From Streptomyces sp. NBC_01465 (GTDB lineage: Bacteria > Actinomycetota > Actinomycetes > Streptomycetales > Streptomycetaceae), in NCBI RefSeq assembly GCF_036227325.1, contig NZ_CP109467.1, positions 372,001 to 436,000 of the forward strand: DNA of 64,000 nucleotides. The letters are read 5' to 3'. The position numbers and the translations under genes were made by a program. The notes beneath the pieces are model-generated. The model searched no databases. It saw only the letters and a program-made list of their open reading frames with translations, and was not told the origin of the DNA. Position 1 is the first letter of the stretch. Each line of letters opens with the position of its first letter. This document shows positions 35,740-43,798 of this stretch, piece after piece.

Positions 35740-37230
35740 TCAGGACGTCACGGAGATGTCCACGGAGGGTCGCATCTCGGCGGCCGCCGCCAGCGCTTCG
35801 TGGACCGGGTTGGCGAGGAATGCCTTGATCAGGGACGGGTCGCCGGCCCCCGCGGCCGCCGGGTAGGCGATCTGCTCGTACGCTGCCTGGAACCTCGGCC
35901 CCCAGCGGCGGGTGCCGAGGCGGGCCGTCCGCGAGCAGTTGTCGACCATGTACGCGACGTCACGCGCGTGCATGTACGGCAGCAGGGAGTCGACCGCCTC
36001 GATGACCGACTCGTTGACGATCTCCGACCAGGGGTGGCCGCGGTCGGCGAACTCGTCGACCTGGGCCGTCATCGTGGCGATGAAGATCCCGGCGGTGAAC
36101 GGGTCGACGGGCAGCTCGCGTTCGCAGCGACGCGCGCGCACCGCGCCGCCTGCCGCCCACATCGGGGAGGCGCCGACGACGGTCATCGGGCGGGCACCCA
36201 GGCGCTGTTCGGCGAGGATCACGCTGCGCAGCTCGGTGCCGTCCTCCACCTCGTCGTAGATCTCGGCAACGAGGTCGCGGGCGGGGCTGTACGCAGCCGC
36301 GTACGCCCGGTCGAAGATCTCCCGGCCGTCCGCGGTGAGTTCTTCGCGCACGGCGCGCAGGCCGGAGCGGGAGATGGTGCGGGCGATGGGTCCGGTCACG
36401 TTCTCGCAGGAGCGCTCGTACGCGGTGATCTCGTCGTCCCCGGCGATCCGGAAGTGCTGGTACAGGCTCTCGACCATGCCGTGGACGGCGCCGAGCAGGA
36501 TGCCGCGTTCGCCGACGATGTCCGAGAGGAACTCGCCGCGCAGGGTGGTGCGGAAGGTGTACGGGGAGCCGAGCGCGACCGACCAGGCCAGGGCGCGGTC
36601 GGTGGCGTGGCCGTCGGGGTCGGCGTGGACGGCGAAGCTGCTGTTGATGCCTGCACCGTTGATCTCGGCGCCCTGTACGTACAGCCGGCGCACCGAGTCG
36701 CCCATGCCCTTGGGGCAGACGGCGATCACCCCATGCCCGGCGGGGAAGTCGCCGCCGGTCTCCCGCAGATGACCGAGCAGGAAGCCGTGGGAGAGCCCGA
36801 TCGTGGCGCCGGGCGCGAGGGCGGCGAAGACCTCCTGGTGGTGGGCGGCGAGCGCGGCGTCGGCGATCAGCAGGATGACGAGGTCGCTGTCGGCGGTGAC
36901 GGCGAGCCAGTCCCCCAGCGTGCCGTCCTCCTCGGTGAATCCGTGGGCGCGGGCGTCTGCGGCCGACGACGATCCCGGGCGCAGTCCGACGGCGACGCGG
37001 ATGTCCGAACCGGCCAGTGAGTCACGGAGGTTGAGGGCCTGGGCGCGGCCCTGCGGGCCCCAGCCGATGACCCCGATCCGGCGGATCCCGCGGAAGGCCG
37101 CGGGAAGCAGCGGAAAGAGGTGCCGGCCGCCGCGCAGGATGGTCTCGGTGCCGCCGGGCACGTCCATCGTCTCGGTCGGGAAGACCGTCGAGGTAAAGGT
37201 GTTCGTCGTGGTGGAGGTCGTGGAGGTCAT
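35740..37230 (-). CDS. ilvC: Ketol-acid reductoisomerase, class II plant-type
   Basis: 496 aa, far longer than the ~335 aa class I enzyme usual in actinobacteria. It matches chloroplast KARI closely: IGVIGWGPQG (52-61, NADPH binding), GLSHGFLLGHL (145-155), AVCPKGMGDSVRRLYVQGAE, NGAGINSSFAVH, SDIVGERGILLGAVHG (Mg ligands Asp237 and Glu241), NESVIEAVDSLLPYMHAR, MVDNCSRTARLG and the RPSVDISVT end. It converts acetolactate to dihydroxyisovalerate in valine and leucine synthesis. Divergent from an IlvY-like regulator. The first ~20 residues are Thr-rich and not conserved. No ilvB/ilvN nearby, so it is probably a second KARI. Codon use resembles neighbours, so any transfer is old. Confidence 0.92.
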   Translation of the reverse strand: MTSTTSTTTNTFTSTVFPTETMDVPGGTETILRGGRHLFPLLPAAFRGIRRIGVIGWGPQGRAQALNLRDSLAGSDIRVAVGLRPGSSSAADARAHGFTEEDGTLGDWLAVTADSDLVILLIADAALAAHHQEVFAALAPGATIGLSHGFLLGHLRETGGDFPAGHGVIAVCPKGMGDSVRRLYVQGAEINGAGINSSFAVHADPDGHATDRALAWSVALGSPYTFRTTLRGEFLSDIVGERGILLGAVHGMVESLYQHFRIAGDDEITAYERSCENVTGPIARTISRSGLRAVREELTADGREIFDRAYAAAYSPARDLVAEIYDEVEDGTELRSVILAEQRLGARPMTVVGASPMWAAGGAVRARRCERELPVDPFTAGIFIATMTAQVDEFADRGHPWSEIVNESVIEAVDSLLPYMHARDVAYMVDNCSRTARLGTRRWGPRFQAAYEQIAYPAAAGAGDPSLIKAFLANPVHEALAAAAEMRPSVDISVTS

Positions 37231-37258
37231 GCATGCCGTTGTAGGCTCCGCCGCGACA

Positions 37259-37273
37259 TTGCGGCAAGCGCAA
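37259..37273. promoter_or_regulatory. Putative IlvY operator
   Basis: TTGCGGCAAGCGCAA: TTGCG and CGCAA arms around a 5-bp centre, a LysR-type box, in the 89-bp gap between ilvC and the IlvY-like gene. A further TTGCGTGAAAC lies at 37290. Tandem TTGC/GCAA sites are what one expects for IlvY control. Confidence 0.5.
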
Positions 37274-37319
37274 GAATCGCAGCGGTCCGTTGCGTGAAAC
37301 GAAAGACCGAGGTGAACGG

Positions 37320-38171
37320 GTGGCCGACGACCTTCGTGCGCTGCGTCTCTTCCTCCATCTGGCGCAGACCCTCAACTTCGGCCGCACCAGCCTGGATTGC
37401 CATGTCAGCCCGGCGACGCTCACCCGCACCGTGCAGCGTCTGGAGGCGGGGCTCGGCCACCGGCTCCTGGACCGGGGGCCGCACGGGGTCGCGCTGACCG
37501 CCGAGGGGCGGCGGTTCCAGGAGTACGCGCGCGACGCGCTGGAGCTCTGGCACACGTATCGCGACGAGCACCCGGACCCGGCCGAACTCACCGGAAGAAT
37601 GGGCGTGTTCGCCACGGTGACGGCCTGTCAGGCGCTGCTTCCCGACCTTCTGGCACCGCTCCGGAAGGCCCATCCGCAGGTACGGGTGGATCTGCGTACC
37701 GGCGACGCCGCGACCGCGCTGGCCCGGCTCGACGAGGGCGAGGTCGACCTGGCCGTGGCGGGGATTCCGGCCCGGCTGCCGGCCTCGCTGGTGAGTCGCA
37801 CGGTGGCCGTCACACCGCTGGTGTTCGTGACGGCGCGGCAGTCCGCGTACGACCTCGGCGGCCCGTTCGTGCTGCCGCGCGGCGGTCTGGTCCGGGAGGC
37901 GGCCGACCGCTGGTTCCGCGGCCACGGCACGGCGCCGGAGGTGGCGGCCGAGGCGGACGGGCACGAGGCGCTGCTGACGCTGGTCGCCCTGGGGTGCGGT
38001 GTCGGTGTCGTACCGAAGCTGGTCCTGGACATCAGTGCCGTACGGGACCGGGTGACGACCGTGCCCGCCGAGCCGGCGCTGGAACCGTTCCCCATCGGCC
38101 TGTGCGTCCGCCGTGCCGATCTGCGGCGCCCGCTGGTGGCCGCCGTGTGGAGTCTCGCCGCTCAGGCCTGA
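37320..38171 (+). CDS. ilvY: LysR-family regulator, IlvY-like
   Basis: 283 aa from GTG 37320 (GAGGTG 6 nt upstream; TTG 37290 rejected). Opens DDLRALRLFLHLAQTLNFGR then HVSPATLTRTVQRLEAGLGH, and continues FATVTACQALLPDLLAPLRK, RTGDAATALARLDEGEVDLA and ALVALGCGVGVVPK-type segments (here TLVALGCGVGVVPKLVLD). These align by eye with E. coli IlvY, the acetolactate-responsive activator of ilvC. Divergent from ilvC as in enterobacteria. Ends with a 10-bp convergent overlap with the ROK gene. Confidence 0.82.
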   Translation: MADDLRALRLFLHLAQTLNFGRTSLDCHVSPATLTRTVQRLEAGLGHRLLDRGPHGVALTAEGRRFQEYARDALELWHTYRDEHPDPAELTGRMGVFATVTACQALLPDLLAPLRKAHPQVRVDLRTGDAATALARLDEGEVDLAVAGIPARLPASLVSRTVAVTPLVFVTARQSAYDLGGPFVLPRGGLVREAADRWFRGHGTAPEVAAEADGHEALLTLVALGCGVGVVPKLVLDISAVRDRVTTVPAEPALEPFPIGLCVRRADLRRPLVAAVWSLAAQA

Positions 38172-39382
38172 GCGAGCGCGGCCAGGGGGTCGTCGAGCAC
38201 CGGCTGCCAAGCCAACTCGGCTGCTCCCACGAGGCTGTTGTGGTCGAGCGTGCACGGGAGGATCGGCACGCCGCCGCTCCTCCCCCACAGGCTGCGGTCG
38301 GCTACGACGGCGCGCAGCCGCTCGGGGTCGGTGTCCAGGAGTTCGCGGTGGAGGCCGCCGAGGATGATGCGGTCGGGGTTGAGGATGTTGACGAGGCCCG
38401 CGAGCCCGAGGCCGAGACGGTCCACGATCTCCTCGGCGGCGGACCGTACGGCCGTGTCCGTGTATTCCGTACGGAGCAGATCGCGCGCCTGCTGGAGCAG
38501 CGAACCCTCGGGGCCTGCTTCGCGGCCGGCCGCGGTGAGGAAGGCGAGCGGGTCGGTCTCGACGTCGAGACAGCCCCGGCTGCCGCAGTAGCAGGGGCGG
38601 CCCTCGGGGTTGACGGTGAGGTGGCCGACCTCCAGGGCGAGGCCCGAACTCCCGGTGTGCAGACGGCCGTCGAGGACGAGGGCGCCGCCGACGCCGCGGT
38701 GTCCGGTGGCCACGCAGAGGAGGTGGGCGGCGCCGCGGCCCGCGCCGTGGCGGTGTTCGGCGAGCGCGGCCAGGTTGACGTCGTTACCGGTGAACGCGGG
38801 GCCCGCGATGCCCGCGTCCCGTACCCGCTCGGCGAAGATGTCGCGGACCGGGGCGCCCGCGGGCCAGGCGAGATGGAGCGGGTTGAGGGCGGTGCCCTCG
38901 GGTTCGGCGACGGCCGACGGTACGGCAAGTCCCGCGCCCGCACAGCGGAGTCCGGTCTCGCGCAGCAGCTTCGCGCCCGCGTCGACGACCTCGCCGAGGA
39001 CCTGCGCGGGGTCGGCGGAGACCGTGACGGCACCGGGCGAGGTGGCGACGATCCGGCCGCCGAGACCGACGAGCGCGGCGCGGAAACCGTCGGAGTGCAC
39101 CTGGGCGGCGAGTACGACGGGGCCGCCCGGGTCGATGGAGAGCCGGTGCGAGGGCCGCCCCTGGGAGCCGGCCGGGGCGCCGGGCCTGGAGTCGACCCTG
39201 ATCAGGCCGAGGGCCTCGAGCTCGGCGGCGACCGCACCCGCGGTGGCGCGGGTGACTCCGAGTTCGGCGGTGAGCACGGCGCGGGTGGGCGCGCGGCCCG
39301 TGTGGACCAGTTCGAGTGCGGGTCCGAGCGCGCTGCGACCGCGTTCCAGCCGAGTCCTGGCCGTCGTCACCTTGCCGTTCAT
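38162..39382 (-). CDS. ROK-family transcriptional repressor (XylR/NagC type)
   Basis: 406 aa. N-terminal winged helix (~28-62: APTRAVLTAELGVTRATAGA) fused to a ROK domain with the zinc site CYCGSRGCLDVE (~266-277) and ILGGLHREL. The kinase phosphate motif DxGGT is missing (QVHSDGFRAALVGLGG), so it senses sugar without phosphorylating it. Divergent from an MFS gene 88 bp away, which is its likely target. Confidence 0.87.
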   Translation of the reverse strand: MNGKVTTARTRLERGRSALGPALELVHTGRAPTRAVLTAELGVTRATAGAVAAELEALGLIRVDSRPGAPAGSQGRPSHRLSIDPGGPVVLAAQVHSDGFRAALVGLGGRIVATSPGAVTVSADPAQVLGEVVDAGAKLLRETGLRCAGAGLAVPSAVAEPEGTALNPLHLAWPAGAPVRDIFAERVRDAGIAGPAFTGNDVNLAALAEHRHGAGRGAAHLLCVATGHRGVGGALVLDGRLHTGSSGLALEVGHLTVNPEGRPCYCGSRGCLDVETDPLAFLTAAGREAGPEGSLLQQARDLLRTEYTDTAVRSAAEEIVDRLGLGLAGLVNILNPDRIILGGLHRELLDTDPERLRAVVADRSLWGRSGGVPILPCTLDHNSLVGAAELAWQPVLDDPLAALAQA

Positions 39383-39434
39383 GGAGGTGAGTCTCGCATG
39401 ATCCCGGGCGAAGGAAAGCCTTCCGGTTACTCAC

Positions 39435-39464
39435 TTGTCCGAAGTGGACAGCTACCCCTATCCT
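39435..39464 (+). promoter_or_regulatory. MFS gene promoter, leaderless
   Basis: -35 TTGTCC (39435-39440), 18-bp spacer, -10 TATCCT (39459-39464). The GTG start codon lies 6 nt after the -10, where transcription should begin, so the message is likely leaderless. Confidence 0.65.
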
Positions 39465-39470
39465 GCCTTT

Positions 39471-40691
39471 GTGCCGCTACTAAACAAACTACGTACGGCC
39501 GTTCCGGGGGCAACCGGTCCGGACTCCGCCACCGCCTCCCTGACCCGACTGCGCACCGCCCTGACCGCCTTCTTCGCCCTGGACGGCTTCCTGTTCGCGG
39601 GCTGGGTGGTCCGTATCCCCGCGATCAAGGACCAGACCGGAGCGTCGGCCAGCACACTGGGACTCGCCCTGCTCGGGGTCTCGGCGGGCGCCGTGATCAC
39701 CATGACGCTGACCGGCCGGCTCTGCCGCCGCTTCGGCAGCCACGCGGTCACAGTCGTCTGCGCCGTCCTGCTGTCCCTCAGCATCGCGCTGCCGCCGCTG
39801 ACCCATTCGGCACTCTCGCTCGGTCTGGTCCTGCTGGTCTTCGGTGCCGCGTACGGCGGTGTCAATGTGGCCATGAACAGCGCGGCCGTCGATGTGGTCG
39901 CCGCACTGCGCCGCCCGCTGATGCCGAGTTTCCACGCGGCGTTCAGCCTCGGCGGCATGGTCGGGGCGGGGCTCGGCGGACTGGTCGCGGGCGGCCTCTC
40001 CCCCACGGTTCATCTGCTGGCCCTGACCGTCGTCGGGCTCCTGATGACCGCGGCGGCCGGTCGCGTACTGCTGCGGTACGACGCCCCGTCCGCCCCCGAA
40101 CAGGCCGCCGCCGAAACGGGATCGCACCGGCTCGACCGCCGCAGCAGGCGCCTGGTCCTGGTGTTCGGCATCATCGCGCTCTGTACGGCTTACGGGGAAG
40201 GGGCGTTGGCCGACTGGGGCGCGCTCCATCTGGAGCAGGACCTGCACACCCACCCGGGCGTCGCCGCCGCCGGGTACTCCGCCTTCGCCCTGGCCATGAC
40301 GGCGGGCCGGCTCACCGGCACGGCCCTCCTGGAGCGGCTCGGCCAGACCCGTACGCTCGTCGCGGGCGGCTCGACCGCGGCCGTCGGCATGCTGCTCGGC
40401 GCGCTCGCACCGACGGCCTGGCTGGCGCTGCTGGGGTTCGCGGTGACCGGGCTCGGGCTGGCCAACATCTTCCCGGTGGCCGTGGCACGCGCCGGCGCCC
40501 TGGCCGGTCCGAGCGGTGTCGCCACCGCCTCCACGCTGGGGTACGGCGGCATGCTGCTCGGCCCGCCCGCCATCGGCTTCCTGGCCGACGCCTTCTCGCT
40601 GCCCCTGGCGCTGACGACCGTGGCGCTGCTCGCCGCCACCGCCGCGCTCATCGGCTTCCTCGCCCGGAGCGCGTCCCCTTCCACCGCGTAA
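39471..40691 (+). CDS. MFS transporter (YbjJ/fucose-permease-like)
   Basis: 406 aa from GTG 39471. A longer TTG-initiated frame from 39435 exists, but it begins inside the promoter -35 box, so the GTG is chosen. Twelve hydrophobic segments; ALDGFLFAGWVVRIPAIKDQ, FGAAYGGVNVAMNSAAVDV and PSFHAAFSLGGMVGAGLGGL resemble the YbjJ group of MFS proteins. Substrate unknown. Divergent from the ROK repressor, which suggests a sugar or amino-sugar substrate. Confidence 0.83.
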   Translation: MPLLNKLRTAVPGATGPDSATASLTRLRTALTAFFALDGFLFAGWVVRIPAIKDQTGASASTLGLALLGVSAGAVITMTLTGRLCRRFGSHAVTVVCAVLLSLSIALPPLTHSALSLGLVLLVFGAAYGGVNVAMNSAAVDVVAALRRPLMPSFHAAFSLGGMVGAGLGGLVAGGLSPTVHLLALTVVGLLMTAAAGRVLLRYDAPSAPEQAAAETGSHRLDRRSRRLVLVFGIIALCTAYGEGALADWGALHLEQDLHTHPGVAAAGYSAFALAMTAGRLTGTALLERLGQTRTLVAGGSTAAVGMLLGALAPTAWLALLGFAVTGLGLANIFPVAVARAGALAGPSGVATASTLGYGGMLLGPPAIGFLADAFSLPLALTTVALLAATAALIGFLARSASPSTA

Positions 40692-40712
40692 AGCTGCTGG
40701 CAGAATCCCCGT

Positions 40713-41447
40713 ATGGACATCGCCGATCACATCAAGTCACTCGAACGCGAGGGTCAGTTGCTGGCCGCGGCCGCCGCATCGGCGGGCACCGACGCCCCCG
40801 TGCCGACCTGCCCCGACTGGCAGGTCGACGATCTGCTGCGGCACACCGGCAGCGCGCACCGCTGGGCAACAGGATTTGTCGCGGAGGGCCACACCACGCC
40901 TCACCCCTTCGGGGTCGGCCCCGATCTCACCGGCGACGAGCTGCTCACCTGGTTCCGCGCAGGCCATACGGCGTTGATGTCGACCCTGAGTCTGGCGCCC
41001 GCGGATGTGGAGTGCTGGGCCTTCATGCCCGCACCCTCGCCGCTCGCCTTCTGGGCACGCCGCCAGGCGCACGAGACCGCCGTCCACCGCTTCGACGCAG
41101 AACTGGCCGCCGGTATACAACTCAGCCCACTGGAACCGGAGTTCGCCGCCGACGGCATCGACGAACTGCTGCGGCTCTTCCACGCCCGCACCAGGAGCCG
41201 GGTGCGCAGCGACCTTCCGAAGACCCTGCGGGTCAGGGCGAGCGACACGGGCGACGTATGGACGTGCCGACTGACCAGTGAGCCCCCGCTGACCGTTCTC
41301 GGCGAAGAGGGCGCGGCCGACTGCGAGTTGACCGGCACGGCCGCGCAGCTCTACGCGGCCCTGTGGAACCGACAGCCGCTCTCGACGGTCACCGTGACGG
41401 GCGATTCCGCGCTCGCGGAGCTGTGGGTGGAGAAGTCCGGGATCTGA
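40713..41447 (+). CDS. Maleylpyruvate-isomerase-family mycothiol-dependent enzyme
   Basis: 244 aa. N-terminal DinB-like four-helix bundle (MDMPI_N) with the metal His in LLRHTGSAHRW (~44) and HETAVHRFDAE (~127-137), and a C-terminal MDMPI domain (TCRLTSEPPLTVLGEEGAAD). Named for mycothiol-dependent maleylpyruvate isomerase, but most members have unknown thiol-transfer substrates. ATG 40713 lies 21 bp after the MFS stop, so the two may be co-transcribed. Confidence 0.82.
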   Translation: MDIADHIKSLEREGQLLAAAAASAGTDAPVPTCPDWQVDDLLRHTGSAHRWATGFVAEGHTTPHPFGVGPDLTGDELLTWFRAGHTALMSTLSLAPADVECWAFMPAPSPLAFWARRQAHETAVHRFDAELAAGIQLSPLEPEFAADGIDELLRLFHARTRSRVRSDLPKTLRVRASDTGDVWTCRLTSEPPLTVLGEEGAADCELTGTAAQLYAALWNRQPLSTVTVTGDSALAELWVEKSGI

Positions 41448-41463
41448 TCCCGCCTCTACGACC

Positions 41464-41862
41464 CTACGGCGTGGGCCGGAGCATCCGGGCGAGCACCGCC
41501 CGCTGCAGCGGAAGCACTTCCGCATGGCGCGCCCGGCCCTCGTCGGTGAGTACGACACGCACCCCGCGGCGGTCCTCGCTGCACATGCCCCGGCAGACCA
41601 GGCCGTCCTTCTCCAACCGGGCGATCAGCCGCGACAGCGCACTCTGGCTGAGGTGGACGCGGGCGGCGATCTCCTGGACCCGGTAGGCGGCTCCGCCGTC
41701 CTCGGCCCCGTTCTCCGACAGGACGTCCAGCACCTCGAAATCGCTGGCGCCGAGACCGTGCTGATGCAGCTCGCGGTCCAGCTCGCACTGGGTGCGGGCA
41801 TGCAGCGCGAGGATGTCGCGCCATTCGTCCGCGAGGACACGCTCAGTCTTCTTCACCGCCAT
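41464..41862 (-). CDS. MarR-family repressor
   Basis: 132 aa from ATG 41862. Winged helix at ~30-105 (LGASDFEVLDVLSENGAEDG, VHLSQSALSRLIARLEKDGL, wing CSEDRRGVRVVLT). Divergent from a 14-TM-type MFS gene with 87 bp between starts that contains two matching inverted repeats. Likely represses the efflux pump and itself; inducer unknown. Confidence 0.87.
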   Translation of the reverse strand: MAVKKTERVLADEWRDILALHARTQCELDRELHQHGLGASDFEVLDVLSENGAEDGGAAYRVQEIAARVHLSQSALSRLIARLEKDGLVCRGMCSEDRRGVRVVLTDEGRARHAEVLPLQRAVLARMLRPTP

Positions 41863-41894
41863 GTCCGCACGGTAGCAGAGTTCGGGCACTTTGT

Positions 41895-41934
41895 TGCATC
41901 GGAATTAAATGCACTTGCACTCGATGCATGTGCA
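41895..41934. promoter_or_regulatory. Two MarR operator boxes
   Basis: Two 19-bp inverted repeats of form TGCAY-N9-RTGCA: TGCAT...ATGCA (41895-41913) and TGCAC...GTGCA (41916-41934), 21 bp apart centre to centre (two helical turns). The second covers the -35/-10 spacer of the MFS promoter. Confidence 0.7.
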
Positions 41935-41942
41935 TGTACTGT
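41915..41942 (+). promoter_or_regulatory. MFS efflux gene promoter, leaderless
   Basis: -35 TTGCAC (41915-41920), 16-bp spacer, -10 TACTGT (41937-41942), then 7 nt to ATG 41950. No ribosome binding site is seen, so a leaderless message is likely. Confidence 0.6.
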
Positions 41943-41949
41943 TCCCCGC

Positions 41950-43437
41950 ATGACCTCACCGCTCAACGTCCCCGCAACCCAAGAGCGTTGGAGCCCCCGC
42001 CTGTGGGGCACCCTGCTGGTGCTCTGTGCCGCGATGTTCCTCGACGCACTCGATGTCTCGATGGTCGGCGTCGCCCTGCCGTCCATCGCGAGCGACCTGA
42101 ACCTCACCACCTCGACCCTGCAATGGATCGTCAGCGGCTACATCCTGGGCTACGGCGGACTGCTGCTGCTCGGCGGCCGCGCGGCCGACCTCCTCGGCCG
42201 GCGCCAGGTCTTCCTGATCGCGCTCGCCGTCTTCGCCCTGGCGTCCCTGCTCGGTGGATTCGTCGACTCGGGGCCGCTGCTGATCGCCAGCCGCTTCATC
42301 AAGGGCCTCAGCGCCGCGTTCACCGCGCCGGCCGGACTCTCGATCATCACCACGACCTTCAAGGAAGGCCCCCAGCGCAATCGCGCGCTCTCCATCTACA
42401 CCACCTGCGCGGCCACCGGCTTCTCGATGGGCCTCGTCCTGTCCGGCCTGCTCACCGAGGTGAGCTGGCGCTCGACCATGCTGCTCCCCGCACCCATCGC
42501 ACTTATCGCCCTGGTCTTCGGCGCGAAGCTGATCCCGCGCAGCGAGCGCGACCGTACGCACCGCGGCTACGACCTGCCGGGCGCCGTCACCGGCACGGTC
42601 TCGATGCTGCTGCTCGTCTTCACCGTCGTCCAGGCCTCCGAAGTGGGCTGGGCCTCCGCCCGTACGCTGCTCTCCTTCCTCGCCGTCGCGATCCTGCTCG
42701 CCGCGTTCGTGGTGATCGAGCAGCGCAGCAGCCATCCGCTGATCCGACTCGGCGTACTGCGCTCCGGCACCCAGGTCAGGGCCCAGCTGGGCGCGGCCGC
42801 GTTCTTCGGTTCGTACGTGGGCTTCCAGTTCATCGCCACGCAGTATCTGCAGACGGTCCTGGGCTGGTCCGCGCTGCAGACCGCGCTGGCCTTCCTCCCG
42901 GCGGGCGCGCTGGTGGCGCTGTCCTCCACGAAGGTCGGCGCGGTGGTCGACCGCTTCGGTACGCCACGGCTCATCGCGGCGGGCTTCACCTTCATGGTGG
43001 TGGGCTACGCGCTGTTCCTGCGCACCAGCCTCGACCCGAGCTACGCGGCGGTCATCCTGCCGACCATGCTGCTGATCGGCGCGGCCTGTGCGCTGACCTT
43101 CCCGTCGCTCAACATCCAGGCCACCAACGGCGTGGACGACCACGAGCAGGGCATGGTCTCGGGCCTGCTGAACACCTCGGTCCAGGTCGGCGGGGCCATC
43201 TTCCTGGCCGTCGTCACCGCCGTCATCACCTCCGACGGCAGCGCCTCCGGCTCCCCGCAGGCACTGCTCGACAGCTACCGTCCGGGTCTGGTCGTGGTGA
43301 CGGTGGTCGCGCTCGCCGGACTGCTGATCACGCTGACCGGGCTGCGTACGCGGCGACCGCAGCAGCACACGGTGCTGATCGCCAAATCCGAGCCCGTCCA
43401 TGAGGAGAGCACGGAGCGCGTGGCCGTACGCGACTGA
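41950..43437 (+). CDS. MFS drug efflux transporter, DHA2 type
   Basis: 495 aa, about 14 membrane segments. MFLDALDVSMVGVALPSIAS and LQWIVSGYILGYGGLLLLGG are typical of TM1-TM2 of the EmrB/QacA (DHA2) group; GGRAADLLGRRQVFL is the loop 2-3 motif. Such pumps export toxic organic compounds using the proton gradient. Divergent from the MarR gene and controlled through the two boxes at 41895-41934. A strong hairpin follows 25 bp after the stop. Confidence 0.88.
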   Translation: MTSPLNVPATQERWSPRLWGTLLVLCAAMFLDALDVSMVGVALPSIASDLNLTTSTLQWIVSGYILGYGGLLLLGGRAADLLGRRQVFLIALAVFALASLLGGFVDSGPLLIASRFIKGLSAAFTAPAGLSIITTTFKEGPQRNRALSIYTTCAATGFSMGLVLSGLLTEVSWRSTMLLPAPIALIALVFGAKLIPRSERDRTHRGYDLPGAVTGTVSMLLLVFTVVQASEVGWASARTLLSFLAVAILLAAFVVIEQRSSHPLIRLGVLRSGTQVRAQLGAAAFFGSYVGFQFIATQYLQTVLGWSALQTALAFLPAGALVALSSTKVGAVVDRFGTPRLIAAGFTFMVVGYALFLRTSLDPSYAAVILPTMLLIGAACALTFPSLNIQATNGVDDHEQGMVSGLLNTSVQVGGAIFLAVVTAVITSDGSASGSPQALLDSYRPGLVVVTVVALAGLLITLTGLRTRRPQQHTVLIAKSEPVHEESTERVAVRD

Positions 43438-43461
43438 CCGCACGCCCCATACGAACCGGTC

Positions 43462-43496
43462 TGCGGCCGACGGGTGTTCCTTGCCCGTCGGCCGCA
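43462..43496 (+). terminator. Hairpin terminator after the efflux gene
   Basis: Perfect 13-bp stem TGCGGCCGACGGG / CCCGTCGGCCGCA with a 9-nt loop, between the MFS gene and the DUF6332 gene. Confidence 0.78.
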
Positions 43497-43516
43497 CAGC
43501 TGTGAGACTTTCCCGT

Positions 43517-43798
43517 ATGGGGAACCGAAATCAGGCCGAGCGGGACGCGATGACCGTGGAGATCGGCTACGCACTGCTCAGCGCGGCCTTCGTCGCCGGG
43601 GCCACCCTGCTGGGCATCCTCGGCCCTGCCGTCCACTTCCTCGAACCGGACGGCATCGCGCGGCAGGTCATGACCGTCACAGCCGTCTGCGCCGCGGCGC
43701 TCGTCTTCGTCGTGCGTGTCGTGTACGTCCTGTGGCGCTACCGGGGCCGCCCCGCGCCTCAGCCGATCCAGCCCGGGCGCACCAGGCCCGACTCGTAG
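43517..43798 (+). CDS. DUF6332-like small membrane protein
   Basis: 93 aa, two membrane helices (residues ~15-38 and ~50-70) with the motif AERDAMTVEIGYALLSAAFV and LWRYRGRP after TM2. This matches my recollection of the Streptomyces DUF6332 family; function unknown. The last 40 bp overlap the convergent response-regulator gene. Confidence 0.68.
   Translation: MGNRNQAERDAMTVEIGYALLSAAFVAGATLLGILGPAVHFLEPDGIARQVMTVTAVCAAALVFVVRVVYVLWRYRGRPAPQPIQPGRTRPDS

Noticed and set aside
35740..37230. Recent horizontal transfer of ilvC judged by composition
   Set aside because: Codon use and GC look like neighbouring genes, so only phylogeny, not composition, could support transfer.
37397..41281. A 1294-codon open frame on the plus strand
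   Set aside because: It runs across ilvY, the antisense of the ROK gene, the MFS gene and the next gene in shifted frames. Its product is Arg/Gly/Ala-rich without domains, a shadow of high GC content.
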